From assembly GCA_964630235.1 (NCBI GenBank), contig CAZVUO010000005.1, positions 1 through 64,000 of the forward strand: a stretch of DNA of 64,000 bases. Direction: 5' to 3'. Below are positions 44,522 through 52,507 of this stretch, in pieces. The DNA is from JBFLYH01 sp964630235 (GTDB lineage: Bacteria; Oederibacteriota; JAAXVQ01; JAUVAV01). A program made the position numbers and the translations under genes. How positions within the stretch are numbered: the first letter of the stretch is position 1; every line of letters starts with the position of its first letter. The notes below the pieces were generated by a model. That model was not told the DNA's origin and ran no database searches. It was given only the letters and a program-made list of their open reading frames with translations.

Positions 44522-44549
44522 TTGTATCAAAGCTAGTTGCCAGTATAAT
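44522..44549 (+). promoter_or_regulatory. Promoter of the YggS-proC run
   Basis: A perfect TATAAT (44544-44549) has a weak TTGTAT (44522-44527) 16 bp upstream. It lies in a 150-bp AT-rich gap. The -10 box overlaps an in-frame ATG at 44548, so translation must begin at 44560 or later. Confidence 0.55.
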
Positions 44550-44559
44550 GCTCTCAATC

Positions 44560-45270
44560 ATGAAGAATCGGTCTGTGATTATTCAAGAAAACGTTGCCTC
44601 GATACAACAGCGTTTGCACACTGCCGCCCAACGCGCAGGCCGTCCGAGCCGGGAAATCACCCTGGTGGCGGTTACAAAAAATGTTCTTTTAGAAGACATT
44701 CGCAGCGCGCTGTCAGCCGGTGTTAAAACTTTGGGAGAAAACCGGATCCAGGAAGCCAAACCTAAGTTCGCCCAAATTGGTCCTACCGTGGGCTGGCATT
44801 TCCTTGGCCACCTCCAGACCAATAAAGCCCGCACGGCCGCGGCGATCTTCGACATGATCCAGTCCATTGATTCCACCCGGGTGGCCCAGGCTCTTGACCA
44901 GGAAGCCGGCCGTCTTGACCGCCAGCTGGATGTGTTGGTGGAGGTCAATCTCAGCGGCGAGGAGAGTAAATTCGGGATGTCCCCTCAGCAACTTGAAACG
45001 TTGCTTCCCGAACTGCGAAAAAACAGAAATCTCCGTTTGCGGGGGCTGATGACCTTGGCGCCCATGGTTGCCGATCCCTCCCTGGCGCGGCCTTTTTTTC
45101 GCGAACTGGCCGCCTGGTTTCGCCGCTTCCAGGCCTCCATGGGACCGGCCTGGGACACCCTGTCGATGGGCATGACGAATGATTTTGAAGTTGCGATTGA
45201 GGAAGGGGCCACCTTGGTCAGGATCGGAACCGGTATCTTCCACACGCCTGAACTGCGGAGGTCCGCATGA
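44560..45270 (+). CDS. YggS-family pyridoxal phosphate homeostasis protein
   Basis: About 236 residues. Motifs: REITLVAVTKNV with the PLP lysine, TLGENRIQEAKPKF, WHFLGHLQTNKA, VNLSGEESKFG and LSMGMTNDFEVAIEEGATLVRIG. It binds PLP and maintains B6 and amino acid balance without known catalysis. The start at 44560 would give an almost leaderless mRNA; GTG 44575 is an alternative. It overlaps proC by ATGA, the common YggS-ProC-YggT order. Confidence 0.93.
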   Translation: MKNRSVIIQENVASIQQRLHTAAQRAGRPSREITLVAVTKNVLLEDIRSALSAGVKTLGENRIQEAKPKFAQIGPTVGWHFLGHLQTNKARTAAAIFDMIQSIDSTRVAQALDQEAGRLDRQLDVLVEVNLSGEESKFGMSPQQLETLLPELRKNRNLRLRGLMTLAPMVADPSLARPFFRELAAWFRRFQASMGPAWDTLSMGMTNDFEVAIEEGATLVRIGTGIFHTPELRRSA

Positions 45271-46094
45271 TTCCCCAGACCATCGGGTTCTTGGGGGCGG
45301 GAAACATGGCGGAGGCGTTGATTCGCGGTCTGTTGTCCACGCGCACGTGCTCCCCCGAGCAACTGTCCGCGGCGGACCTCAATGAGATCCGCCTGGTCCA
45401 TATGGTTAAAAATTATAAACTGACCGGCTACGCGCAAAACCCGGATTTGGTCGCCGCGTGTGATATCGTGATTCTGGCCGTCAAGCCTCAGCAACTCAAG
45501 GACCTGCTGGCGGAGATCGCCGCCTCGATCCGTCCCGACCGGCACGTCCTGGTCTCCATTGCCGCCGGTGTGACCACCGCTTATATTGAAAAAGCGCTGA
45601 GAGGCCCGGTTAAGGTGGTGCGCGCCATGCCCAACACCCCGGCACGGTTGTTGTCCGGGGCCACGGCCTTTTGCCTGGGGCAGCACGCCGGCGAGGCTGA
45701 AAGTCTGATTGCGCATATGTTGTTTGACGCAGTGGGATTGACTCTTCGGGTGGATGAAGGACTGCTCAACACCGTAACCGCGGTTTCGGGTTCCGGGCCG
45801 GCCTATGTGTTTAAATTTTGTGAAATGATGATCCGCGCCGGCGTGGAGATGGGATTGCCGCCCGCGGACGCGGAACAACTTGCGATCCAGACCCTGTGGG
45901 GCGCGGCGCGGATGCTGAAGGAAACCCGGGAAACCCCGGCGGCGTTGCGCGCGGCGGTCACGTCACCCGGTGGAACCACGCAGGCAGCTTTGGAGACTCT
46001 CGCCGCCTCGGATTTTGAAACGGTTTTTTTACAGGCGCTGTCGGCGGCCCGCAACCGGGCTGAAACCTTGAGCCTGCAGCAGGACGGAGGGTAA
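45267..46094 (+). CDS. proC: Pyrroline-5-carboxylate reductase
   Basis: 275 residues. The NAD(P)-binding GFLGAGNMAEALIRGLL is followed by VILAVKPQQ, VVRAMPNTPA and TAVSGSGPAYVF, and the terminal TSPGGTTQAALETL. It performs the last step of proline synthesis. All signature residues are intact. Translationally coupled with YggS. Confidence 0.96.
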   Translation: MIPQTIGFLGAGNMAEALIRGLLSTRTCSPEQLSAADLNEIRLVHMVKNYKLTGYAQNPDLVAACDIVILAVKPQQLKDLLAEIAASIRPDRHVLVSIAAGVTTAYIEKALRGPVKVVRAMPNTPARLLSGATAFCLGQHAGEAESLIAHMLFDAVGLTLRVDEGLLNTVTAVSGSGPAYVFKFCEMMIRAGVEMGLPPADAEQLAIQTLWGAARMLKETRETPAALRAAVTSPGGTTQAALETLAASDFETVFLQALSAARNRAETLSLQQDGG

Positions 46095-46098
46095 CGCG

Positions 46099-46407
46099 GT
46101 GGCCGAAGGTCTGCTGACCGCTGGCTGGCTGCTGAACAGTCTGGCCACGGTCTGGGTGGGATTGATCCTGTTGGACCTGCTGGCGGCCTGGGTGCTGAAA
46201 ACCAACCAGCGTGGCGGATGGCTGGGAAACGGATTGGTCTGGCTGGCCGGATTGCCGGTCAACCTTTTGCGCCGGGTGATGCCCACGGTCTACCGCGGAA
46301 TGGATTTCGCGCCCTGGCTGACGATTCTTTTACTGCTCCTGTTCAAAACGTTTGTATTTCGTTCCATGGTGTACTGGGGCATGCTTCATCAGCCGTTGGC
46401 GGGGTAG
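46099..46407 (+). CDS. YggT-family membrane protein
   Basis: 102 residues, GTG start, GGAGGG at good spacing. Two hydrophobic regions flank a LAGLPVNLLRRVMPTVYRGMDFAPWL stretch typical in pattern of YggT (NLLRxVxP, DFAPxL). The genomic order YggS-ProC-YggT-YggU is widely conserved, and links to cell division or membrane processes are known but unsettled. Confidence 0.85.
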   Translation: MAEGLLTAGWLLNSLATVWVGLILLDLLAAWVLKTNQRGGWLGNGLVWLAGLPVNLLRRVMPTVYRGMDFAPWLTILLLLLFKTFVFRSMVYWGMLHQPLAG

Positions 46408-46437
46408 CGGCATCAACAGGGAGGTCGCGGAGCAGCC

Positions 46438-46743
46438 GTGGATTTGATCCTGACCGAGCGTCCGGATGGCGTCACCTTCGCGGTGAAGATCCGGGCAGGA
46501 GCGGGACGGACAGCCATCACGGGCTTTTGGAACGGCGCTCTCAAACTCAATGTGGCGAAAGCCCCCGTCCAGGGCGACGCCAACCGCGCGTGCGTACGTT
46601 TTCTTGCCGACTGTCTGGGGGTGCCGAGAACCGCAGTCGAGATCATTGCGGGGGAGTTTGCCCCGCGCAAAGTCATTTTGGTCCGGGGCTTAACCAAGGC
46701 GCGGGCTTGCTCGGCGCTGACGGGAAGCCGGGCCGGATCTTGA
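46438..46743 (+). CDS. DUF167/YggU-family protein
   Basis: 101 residues with GTG start and GGGAGG upstream. The family core reads FAVKIRAGAGRTAITGFWNG, LKLNVAKAPVQGDAN and a C-terminal VEIIAGEFAPRKVILVRG. The function is unknown. It follows YggT as in many genomes. Confidence 0.88.
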   Translation: MDLILTERPDGVTFAVKIRAGAGRTAITGFWNGALKLNVAKAPVQGDANRACVRFLADCLGVPRTAVEIIAGEFAPRKVILVRGLTKARACSALTGSRAGS

Positions 46744-46759
46744 AGGAGGCATGAACAGC

Positions 46760-47581
46760 ATGGCTGGGCTTTATGATGAGATCCAAGAGGCGGTCGCCGC
46801 CGTCCGCCAGCGGACCGCGCTCGTTCCGGAAATAGCCATCATTCTCGGGACGGGGTTGGGCGCCCTTGCCCACGACATCCAGGACGCGGTGACGATTCCT
46901 TACGCTCAAATCCCGCATTTTCCACTCTCTACCGTGGAAACGCACGCCGGGCAGCTGTTGCTGGGAAATTTAATGGGAAAGCGCGTGGTGGCCATGCAGG
47001 GGCGCTTTCATCGTTATGAGGGGTACGATCAAAAGCAGATCACTTTCCCGGTGCGCGTCATGCATGCCTTGGGCTCCAAGATCTTGATGGTTTTTTCCGC
47101 CTGCGGGGGGATCAACCGCCACTTCCATCCCGGGGATTTGGCCTTGCTCAGCGATCATATCAATTTGATGGGGGAAACCCCCTTGATCGGGCGCAACGAT
47201 GATCGTCTGGGCCCGCGGTTTCCTGATCTCTTCAACGCCTATGATGCTGACTTGCAGGCTCAGGCCATGCAAGTCGCCCGTGAACTTCAAATCGGGCTGC
47301 ACCGGGCGGTTTACGCCGCCCTGCCCGGTCCCTGTCTGGAAACCGTTGCCGAATACCGGTGGCTGCAGATGATTGGGGCGGACTGCGTGGGCATGTCCAC
47401 CGTGCCCGAAGTGATCGTGGCCAGGCATGCGGGCCTGAAGGTTTTGGGGATCGCGGTGGTGACCGACCGGTGCGTTCCGGATCAGGTTGGGCCGGCGGAT
47501 ATCGCTGAGATTATCCGTGCCGCCATGGCGGCAGAGCCAAAATTGACCCAGTTGGTCAAAACCATCATTTCCAAATTATAA
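46760..47581 (+). CDS. Purine nucleoside phosphorylase
   Basis: 273 residues from the ATG at 46760; AAGGAGG (46743-46749) is 10 nt upstream but only 1 nt from an ATG at 46751. Motifs: ILGTGLGALA, MQGRFHRYEGY, SACGGINRHFHPGDL, ALPGPCLETVAEYR and CVGMSTVPEVIVARH. The base-binding Asn seen in mammalian-type PNP is Asp here (VVTDRCVPD), a variation common in trimeric PNPs of FCB bacteria. It cleaves purine nucleosides with phosphate. The MtnA-like gene downstream suggests a nucleoside or thio-sugar salvage link. Confidence 0.92.
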   Translation: MAGLYDEIQEAVAAVRQRTALVPEIAIILGTGLGALAHDIQDAVTIPYAQIPHFPLSTVETHAGQLLLGNLMGKRVVAMQGRFHRYEGYDQKQITFPVRVMHALGSKILMVFSACGGINRHFHPGDLALLSDHINLMGETPLIGRNDDRLGPRFPDLFNAYDADLQAQAMQVARELQIGLHRAVYAALPGPCLETVAEYRWLQMIGADCVGMSTVPEVIVARHAGLKVLGIAVVTDRCVPDQVGPADIAEIIRAAMAAEPKLTQLVKTIISKL

Positions 47582-47593
47582 CGGAGGACCCGA

Positions 47594-48640
47594 ATGCTGA
47601 AAGCGGTCGAGTGGAAACAGCACCGTTTGTTTATTTTAGACCAAGCCAAGCTGCCCTCCCGGGTGGCCAAGATCCCTTGCCGGTCGCCGCTGCAGGTTGC
47701 GGAAGCCATCCGCAGCCGGCGTCTTTGCGGCGCCTCGGCTTTGGGCGTGGCGGCCGGATTTGCGGTTTACCTGGGGGTCATTCAGAAACCGATGGCCAAG
47801 ACGCATGACAAGTTGGTGCAGCAGATCAAAAAAAATTCCGAATTGCTAGCGAAAAGCCAGCCTACGTCCATGAATCTGTTGTGGGCGTTGGAACGCATGA
47901 AACGCTGCGCTCAAAACAACCGTGATCACAAACTGAACACCTTGCGCGACATTCTGCTCCGGGAGGCCTTGAATATCCAGCGCGAGGAGGATAAGGTCAC
48001 GAGGACCATCGCGGGATTCGGCCCGGAAATGCTCCGTGATGGCGATACGATCTTGACCTGCGGGAACACGGGGTCCCTGTCCTCCGGCAGCGTCGGGACC
48101 GCCTTGGGCATGATCAAAGCGGCGGCCGCCTCGCGGAGAGATTTGCACGTGCTGGTTTGCGAAACCCGCCCCGGTCTTCATGGAGCCCGCCAAACGGCTT
48201 TGGAACTCAAACAGGCGAAAATTCCGTTCCAGTTGATCACGGACAATATGGCGGCGTATCTGATGAAGAAAGGCATGATTGACGTCCTGCTGGTCGGCGC
48301 CGAGCGGATCACCATGAACGGCGACGTGGCCGCGGAAATCGGCACCTACAACCTGGCCCTGCTGGCTTATTATCACAGCCTCTCCTGCTATGTGGCTGCT
48401 CCGGTTTCCTCTTTTGACCGCAATTTGCCTTCTGGTGATCTGGTTCCCATCGAGGAACGGCGGCCCGAAGAACTGCTGTGGTGCAACGGCAAGCCGATCA
48501 CCCCGCCTGCGGTCAAGGCGTACTATCCGGCATTCGACATCACGCCCCATAAATATATCAGCGCCCTGATCACGGAACTGGGAGTGGTGCGGGCGCCTTA
48601 TGATCAGAATTTGAAAAACCTGCTGGCGACCATGGTCTGA
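47594..48640 (+). CDS. MtnA/aIF2B-family protein with replaced catalytic residues
   Basis: 348 residues, full-length and collinear with methylthioribose-1-phosphate isomerase: VEWK, PTSMNLLWALERM, NTGSLSS, CETRPGLHGARQTALEL, LITDNMAAYLM, NGDVAAEIGTY and AFDITPHKYIS. However, Cys160 of B. subtilis MtnA aligns with Gly157 (a Cys is at 156), Asp240 with Glu237, and the phosphate-binding arginines with Cys45 and Gln89. Either the chemistry has changed or the protein is regulatory, like eIF2B subunits. It sits 12 bp after PNP and is expected to work with it. Confidence 0.85.
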   Translation: MLKAVEWKQHRLFILDQAKLPSRVAKIPCRSPLQVAEAIRSRRLCGASALGVAAGFAVYLGVIQKPMAKTHDKLVQQIKKNSELLAKSQPTSMNLLWALERMKRCAQNNRDHKLNTLRDILLREALNIQREEDKVTRTIAGFGPEMLRDGDTILTCGNTGSLSSGSVGTALGMIKAAAASRRDLHVLVCETRPGLHGARQTALELKQAKIPFQLITDNMAAYLMKKGMIDVLLVGAERITMNGDVAAEIGTYNLALLAYYHSLSCYVAAPVSSFDRNLPSGDLVPIEERRPEELLWCNGKPITPPAVKAYYPAFDITPHKYISALITELGVVRAPYDQNLKNLLATMV

Positions 48641-48666
48641 GGCCGAGAGCATCAAGGACATACCGG

Positions 48667-49089
48667 ATGCAACCCGTTGAGTGGAAAGACAATCAGATGT
48701 GTTTTGCCTGCGGCGTCAAGAACCCCGCAGGGCTGCATTTGCGCTTCGAACCGATTGGGGAGGACGGCCTGCAAAGCGCGTATACCCCTGGCCAGCAGTA
48801 TCAAGGTTTTGCGGGTATCGTTCATGGCGGATTCTTAAGCTTGTTGCTGGACGAGGTCATGGTCAATCTGCCCTGGCGCCGACGTCGCGAGGTGGTGGTG
48901 ACGGCCGAGATGAAGGTGCGCTTGCACCGGCCGGCCCCGGTGGGTGAGCCGCTGGTTATTCAGGCGTTTCCGGACGGCGACACGCAGACCCGCCTGGTTT
49001 TACTCAGGGGTGAGATTCGGGACCGCGAGGGAAACCTGATCGCCTCCGGCCAGGCCAAGTGCGTGCGGATTCGCACCGAAAAGGAATAG
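48667..49089 (+). CDS. PaaI-type hotdog-fold thioesterase
   Basis: 140 residues. CFACGVKNPAGLHLRF at the N-terminus precedes the hotdog core GFAGIVHGGFLSLLLDEVM and a basic strand VTAEMKVRLHRPAPVGE. It is expected to hydrolyse acyl-CoA or related thioesters; the substrate is unknown. It is the last gene of the YggS-PNP-MtnA run. Confidence 0.85.
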   Translation: MQPVEWKDNQMCFACGVKNPAGLHLRFEPIGEDGLQSAYTPGQQYQGFAGIVHGGFLSLLLDEVMVNLPWRRRREVVVTAEMKVRLHRPAPVGEPLVIQAFPDGDTQTRLVLLRGEIRDREGNLIASGQAKCVRIRTEKE

Positions 49090-49101
49090 AACAGCGGGAC
49101 G

Positions 49102-49130
49102 TTGCAGGGAGTGGTGATTTTTGTTAGAAT
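49102..49130 (+). promoter_or_regulatory. Candidate promoter before the 30-residue basic protein
   Basis: TTGCAG (49102-49107), a 17-bp spacer and TAGAAT (49125-49130). The transcript would carry a structured leader of about 150 nt. Confidence 0.45.
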
Positions 49131-49136
49131 GCCGCT

Positions 49137-49272
49137 CAACAGCAGAGCGATCCCTCCGCAGGAATCCCCGGCACACGGTCGGGGCGGGGGATTACGGGAT
49201 GGGTTTGCGAAGGACTTCCCGGAGGTGAGCCCGGGGGTCCCTTCGCTACCGGACGGAATGATTTTCATTGAG
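49137..49272 (+). promoter_or_regulatory. Structured leader of the small ribosomal-type protein
   Basis: AATCCCC (49163-49169) can pair with GGGGATT (49187-49193), in competition with CCCCG (49166-49170) and CGGGG (49180-49184). A long hairpin forms from 49207-49213 with 49240-49246, with an inner CCCGG/CCGGG stem. AGGAGG for the coding region follows. It could be an autogenous ribosomal-protein leader, but no known class was recognised. Confidence 0.4.
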
Positions 49273-49285
49273 AGGAGGACAGCTC

Positions 49286-49378
49286 GTGGGGTGCGGAAAG
49301 AAAAGACACTTGCGTAAAATCAAAACACATAAGCGTAAAAAACACCGCAGAAAATACCGCCATTTGCGGAAGAAATAA
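49286..49378 (+). CDS. Short basic protein of the AURKAIP1/COX24 (bS22-like) type
   Basis: 30 residues, GTG start, AGGAGG 7 nt upstream. The product begins MGCGKKRHLRKIKTHKRKK and ends RHLRKK; 19 of the 30 residues are Lys, Arg or His. This matches the short Lys/Arg-rich bacterial proteins with an AURKAIP1/COX24 domain, which in Mycobacterium were found as ribosomal protein bS22. It is too short for usual gene finders. Placement behind a promoter and structured leader supports reality. Possible but unproven: a decoding-site ribosomal protein. Confidence 0.75.
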   Translation: MGCGKKRHLRKIKTHKRKKHRRKYRHLRKK

Positions 49379-49540
49379 GCGAACGGTTCCCGGAAGCCGG
49401 CGGGTAGCTGAGATTTTGGCGAATAGGGCGGGTTGTTGGCGGGCCGCCAGCCGGAACCAGCCCCCCGGCTTTTCGGGACAACCCGGGCCGGGCTGAACGT
49501 CCGTGTAAAATAAGCCCGGAGGCTCTAAATAGGATGTGCC
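49379..49540 (+). other. GC-rich structured spacer after the small basic protein
   Basis: CGGGTTGT (49429-49436) pairs with ACAACCCG (49478-49485), enclosing AGCCGG (49449-49454) with CCGGCT (49465-49470) followed by TTT. The inner hairpin may be a weak terminator. The final bases hold AGGA for the next gene. No coding frame was seen. Confidence 0.35.
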
Positions 49541-52087
49541 ATGGGTGGATTAAAAACCTGCTGGATGGTCTTGCTGGCTGGATGCTTGGCAGGTTCTGCC
49601 TGGGCGGAAGATAACCTTTTCACCAGCGCACGCTCCGCCGGCATGGGTGGCGCCGAAGTGGCGTACGGCGGATCGGCCGCTTCGATGCGTCAAAATCCCG
49701 CCACCTTGGTCCTGCTGGGCTGGCCGGAAATCGAACTGGGGTACCATCAGACGGATTTAGGCACCCTGCATCAGGCCGAGGGCTTCGGCGCCCTGCCCCT
49801 GGTGGGGCGCGTGACGGTGGGACTGGGAGCGGTTTCTCTGCCCTCGGAGAGAGAAGATTATTATCTTTCACTGGCCTTCCCGCTCTCCCGAAACGGCCAA
49901 TTGATCGCCGGGGTCAATGCCAAATGGCTGACCCGTTCTTTGCCTGGATGGTCCGGCAAGGCCACGGGCGCTGGGATTGATATCGGATTGCTCTTTCAGG
50001 CCTGGCAGGATGAGGGTGGCGGCGGGCTGGCAGTGGGCGCCGCGCTGACGGATTTACAGTCCTCCGTGAAGCGGGAGGACCAGGAAATCCGCTTGCCCCT
50101 CCTGGCGCGTTTGGGAGCCGTTCTCCAACTCAGTCACGCAGACATCCTGACGGTCGCTTTTGAGAACCAATCCGGCGATTCTCCATCCTTCGTTTCTTTT
50201 CAAATCCTTAGAACCGGTTATGAACACGGCCAGAACTTGGGGGATGCTTTCCGGCTCTTCCTGCGCGGAGGGTATCTTCAGCATCTGGGTGAATCGGGCA
50301 GCTTGAGCCTGGGGGCAGGACTGGCTTGGAATGAATGGCGCCTCGATTACGCCGCTCAGCTGCCGCTGACGTTCTACAACAGCCGCCATCAACTTGCGCT
50401 TTCCTGGGGCTACCAGCGCCCGCTCTCGGGTCGGGCGCGGCAGATCGAAGAAACGGCCGGAACCGCCGTGCAGCCGAAAGCCGCCCTGCCGACGCCCGAA
50501 TCGGACCGGATTTTCTCGGCCTTGGCGGAAGCCGCCGAGATCCAGGAGTATTCGATGTTCAGCACGCCGACGCCGGTGTATACTCCCACTCCCACGCCCC
50601 GGCGGGCCAGTGATGAAGGCGCCGCCGAAGAAAGTGCAAGGTACAACTTGCCGATTCCAGAAGGCCCTGCCGGAAGCGTTCGTTCCGGTTTCGGCGTCAG
50701 TCCGGAAATGCCCGCACTTTTTTCCGGAGCATTGAGCGGGGGCCGGGGTGACTTGCGGATCGTCGAACAGTCTTTACGGCTGCATGTGGTCGTCAACCCG
50801 TTCTCTCCCAATGGCGACGGCCGCCAAGATCGCACCGTGTTCGTTGGCCGTTTGGTGGATGAACGGCTGCCCGTGGAACGCTGGTTGCTGACGATTTCCC
50901 GTTCAGGCGGAGACGTGGTCCGGTTTTTCCGCGGAGGCGCCACACTGCCGCGCAATCTGGAATGGGACGGTACCGATCAGCGCGACAAAAGACTCGAGGA
51001 CGGAGAGTATATCGCGGTCTTGCGGGCGATGGACGAGAACGGCATGGAGTTGGCGTCTGCCACCCAAGAGGTCACGATTCGCACCAGCCAGCACGCCGTG
51101 GAAATGCAGGGGCCGGGCCGGGTGCTGCTCGGGAGCGAGGCTTCCGGTAAAACCGTGGAATTTAGCCTGCCTGAACTGCGCGGCAGCAGCGATTGGCGCT
51201 TCGCGCTGGTGCATGTTTCGGGCAAAACAGTTTTTAACTCCAATGGAAACGCGCGCGTTCCGGAAAAAATAATCTGGCAACCGCTTAAGAGCGGTAAAGT
51301 TCCCCCGGCCGGGGACTATACCGCCCGGTTGAGTTTTTTGGACGAAGTCGGACTGCGATCGGAGGCGCGTGTTGCGTTCGAGATCGCCTATCCCGCCGTG
51401 AAATTGGAACTCAGCGCCAATCCGCAGCAATTTATTCCTGGGGAGCGCGGTGCGGCGTGTGTCACTTTCACGCCGGCGCTTGACAGCGGGATGTCCATTC
51501 GTTCCTGGGAATTGTCCATCGTCAGTACTGAAGACAAACGCACGGTGCGCAGTCTGAACGGAAAAGGTAACCTTCCTCCCGCCCTGGCCTGGGACGGGTT
51601 CCTGTCTGGCGGTCAACCTGCCAAATCCGGCGCGGTGTATCAGGCTTTACTGACTATCACAACTGCCGCGGGAACACAGGCAACGGTCAAATCCGGCATG
51701 ATCCAGTGCGACCTCGGGGAAGCGACCAGCCAGAAAGCCCTCACCATGAACCTGGTCCAAGTGCGCTTCGCCGTCAATTCCGCCGACCGGTCCGCGGAAG
51801 GAGAACAAGCTCTGGCCCAAGCAGCGCAGACCGTGTCGCGCTATACAAAAAATTACCTTCTGCATGTGATCGGGCATTGCTCCGCTCGGGAAAATCCTGA
51901 ACAAGCTTTGGAACTTTCACGGACCCGCGCCCAGAATGTGGCGGACTACCTAATTAACAAACAAGGATTGCCTGCGGAGAAAATCAAAGTGATTGGCAGA
52001 GGGGCGTCACAACCGCTCTCGCAAGACGAGGGGGAAGCCGCGCAAGCCAAGAACCGCCGGGTTGAGGTCCTTCTCATTGCTCAGTGA
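49541..52087 (+). CDS. PorV-like barrel with three FlgD-like Ig modules and an OmpA-like C-terminus
   Basis: 848 residues with signal peptide (LLAGCLAGSAWA). The barrel part opens with SARSAGMGGAEVAYGG and MRQNPATL. A short TPTPVYTPTPTP linker near residue 345 is a small version of the Thr-Pro stalk. Ig modules follow near residues 430, 535 and 640, each with a WxLxI strand and WDG-like turn. The OmpA-like end has ELSRTRAQNVADYL and AKNRRVEVLL, but the GHTD aspartate is replaced (GHCS). Predicted outer-membrane protein reaching the peptidoglycan layer. Confidence 0.8.
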   Translation: MGGLKTCWMVLLAGCLAGSAWAEDNLFTSARSAGMGGAEVAYGGSAASMRQNPATLVLLGWPEIELGYHQTDLGTLHQAEGFGALPLVGRVTVGLGAVSLPSEREDYYLSLAFPLSRNGQLIAGVNAKWLTRSLPGWSGKATGAGIDIGLLFQAWQDEGGGGLAVGAALTDLQSSVKREDQEIRLPLLARLGAVLQLSHADILTVAFENQSGDSPSFVSFQILRTGYEHGQNLGDAFRLFLRGGYLQHLGESGSLSLGAGLAWNEWRLDYAAQLPLTFYNSRHQLALSWGYQRPLSGRARQIEETAGTAVQPKAALPTPESDRIFSALAEAAEIQEYSMFSTPTPVYTPTPTPRRASDEGAAEESARYNLPIPEGPAGSVRSGFGVSPEMPALFSGALSGGRGDLRIVEQSLRLHVVVNPFSPNGDGRQDRTVFVGRLVDERLPVERWLLTISRSGGDVVRFFRGGATLPRNLEWDGTDQRDKRLEDGEYIAVLRAMDENGMELASATQEVTIRTSQHAVEMQGPGRVLLGSEASGKTVEFSLPELRGSSDWRFALVHVSGKTVFNSNGNARVPEKIIWQPLKSGKVPPAGDYTARLSFLDEVGLRSEARVAFEIAYPAVKLELSANPQQFIPGERGAACVTFTPALDSGMSIRSWELSIVSTEDKRTVRSLNGKGNLPPALAWDGFLSGGQPAKSGAVYQALLTITTAAGTQATVKSGMIQCDLGEATSQKALTMNLVQVRFAVNSADRSAEGEQALAQAAQTVSRYTKNYLLHVIGHCSARENPEQALELSRTRAQNVADYLINKQGLPAEKIKVIGRGASQPLSQDEGEAAQAKNRRVEVLLIAQ

Positions 52088-52507
52088 ATCTCGCGTGAAT
52101 TAAAGATACAAACCTCTCTCCACCACGCTCTACGAGACATCAGCTGACCAATCCATTTACTCATTTATTTAAACAATTATTTCTATATTAATTTTATGTA
52201 AAAGCGCTGTGAAGTACTTTTTACACATTTTTGTTTTACATATAAAAAATTGCAACAAAAATTAGATAATTATTAAATAAATACCTATTATTTATCTGGA
52301 TTTATAATATAAAAACCTTGATATTAAAAGGTTTTATATGAAAGTAAGAAAGTAATTATTACACAGAAATAAAATACCAAAATATATTAGATTATAATTG
52401 CTATAATATATTTAAAAGAAGGTTTGCAAAAATTAAAAAGTGTGCTATAATTTAATTGTAGAGGAAAATAGTTACATAAATTCTTACCATGAGGGGAGAT
52501 GAAGGCG
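52088..52507 (+). other. AT-rich intergenic island
   Basis: About 400 bp strongly AT-rich in a GC-rich window. It contains several TATAAT-like boxes (52393, 52402, 52446), A/T tracts and a hairpin AAAACCTT (52312-52319)/AAGGTTTT (52328-52335). No credible open frame was found. It holds the promoter of the lipoprotein gene and possibly a terminator for the upstream gene. Confidence 0.6.
52424..52451 (+). promoter_or_regulatory. Promoter of the unknown lipoprotein
   Basis: TTGCAA (52424-52429), a 16-bp spacer and a perfect TATAAT (52446-52451), about 50 nt before the start codon. Confidence 0.6.
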
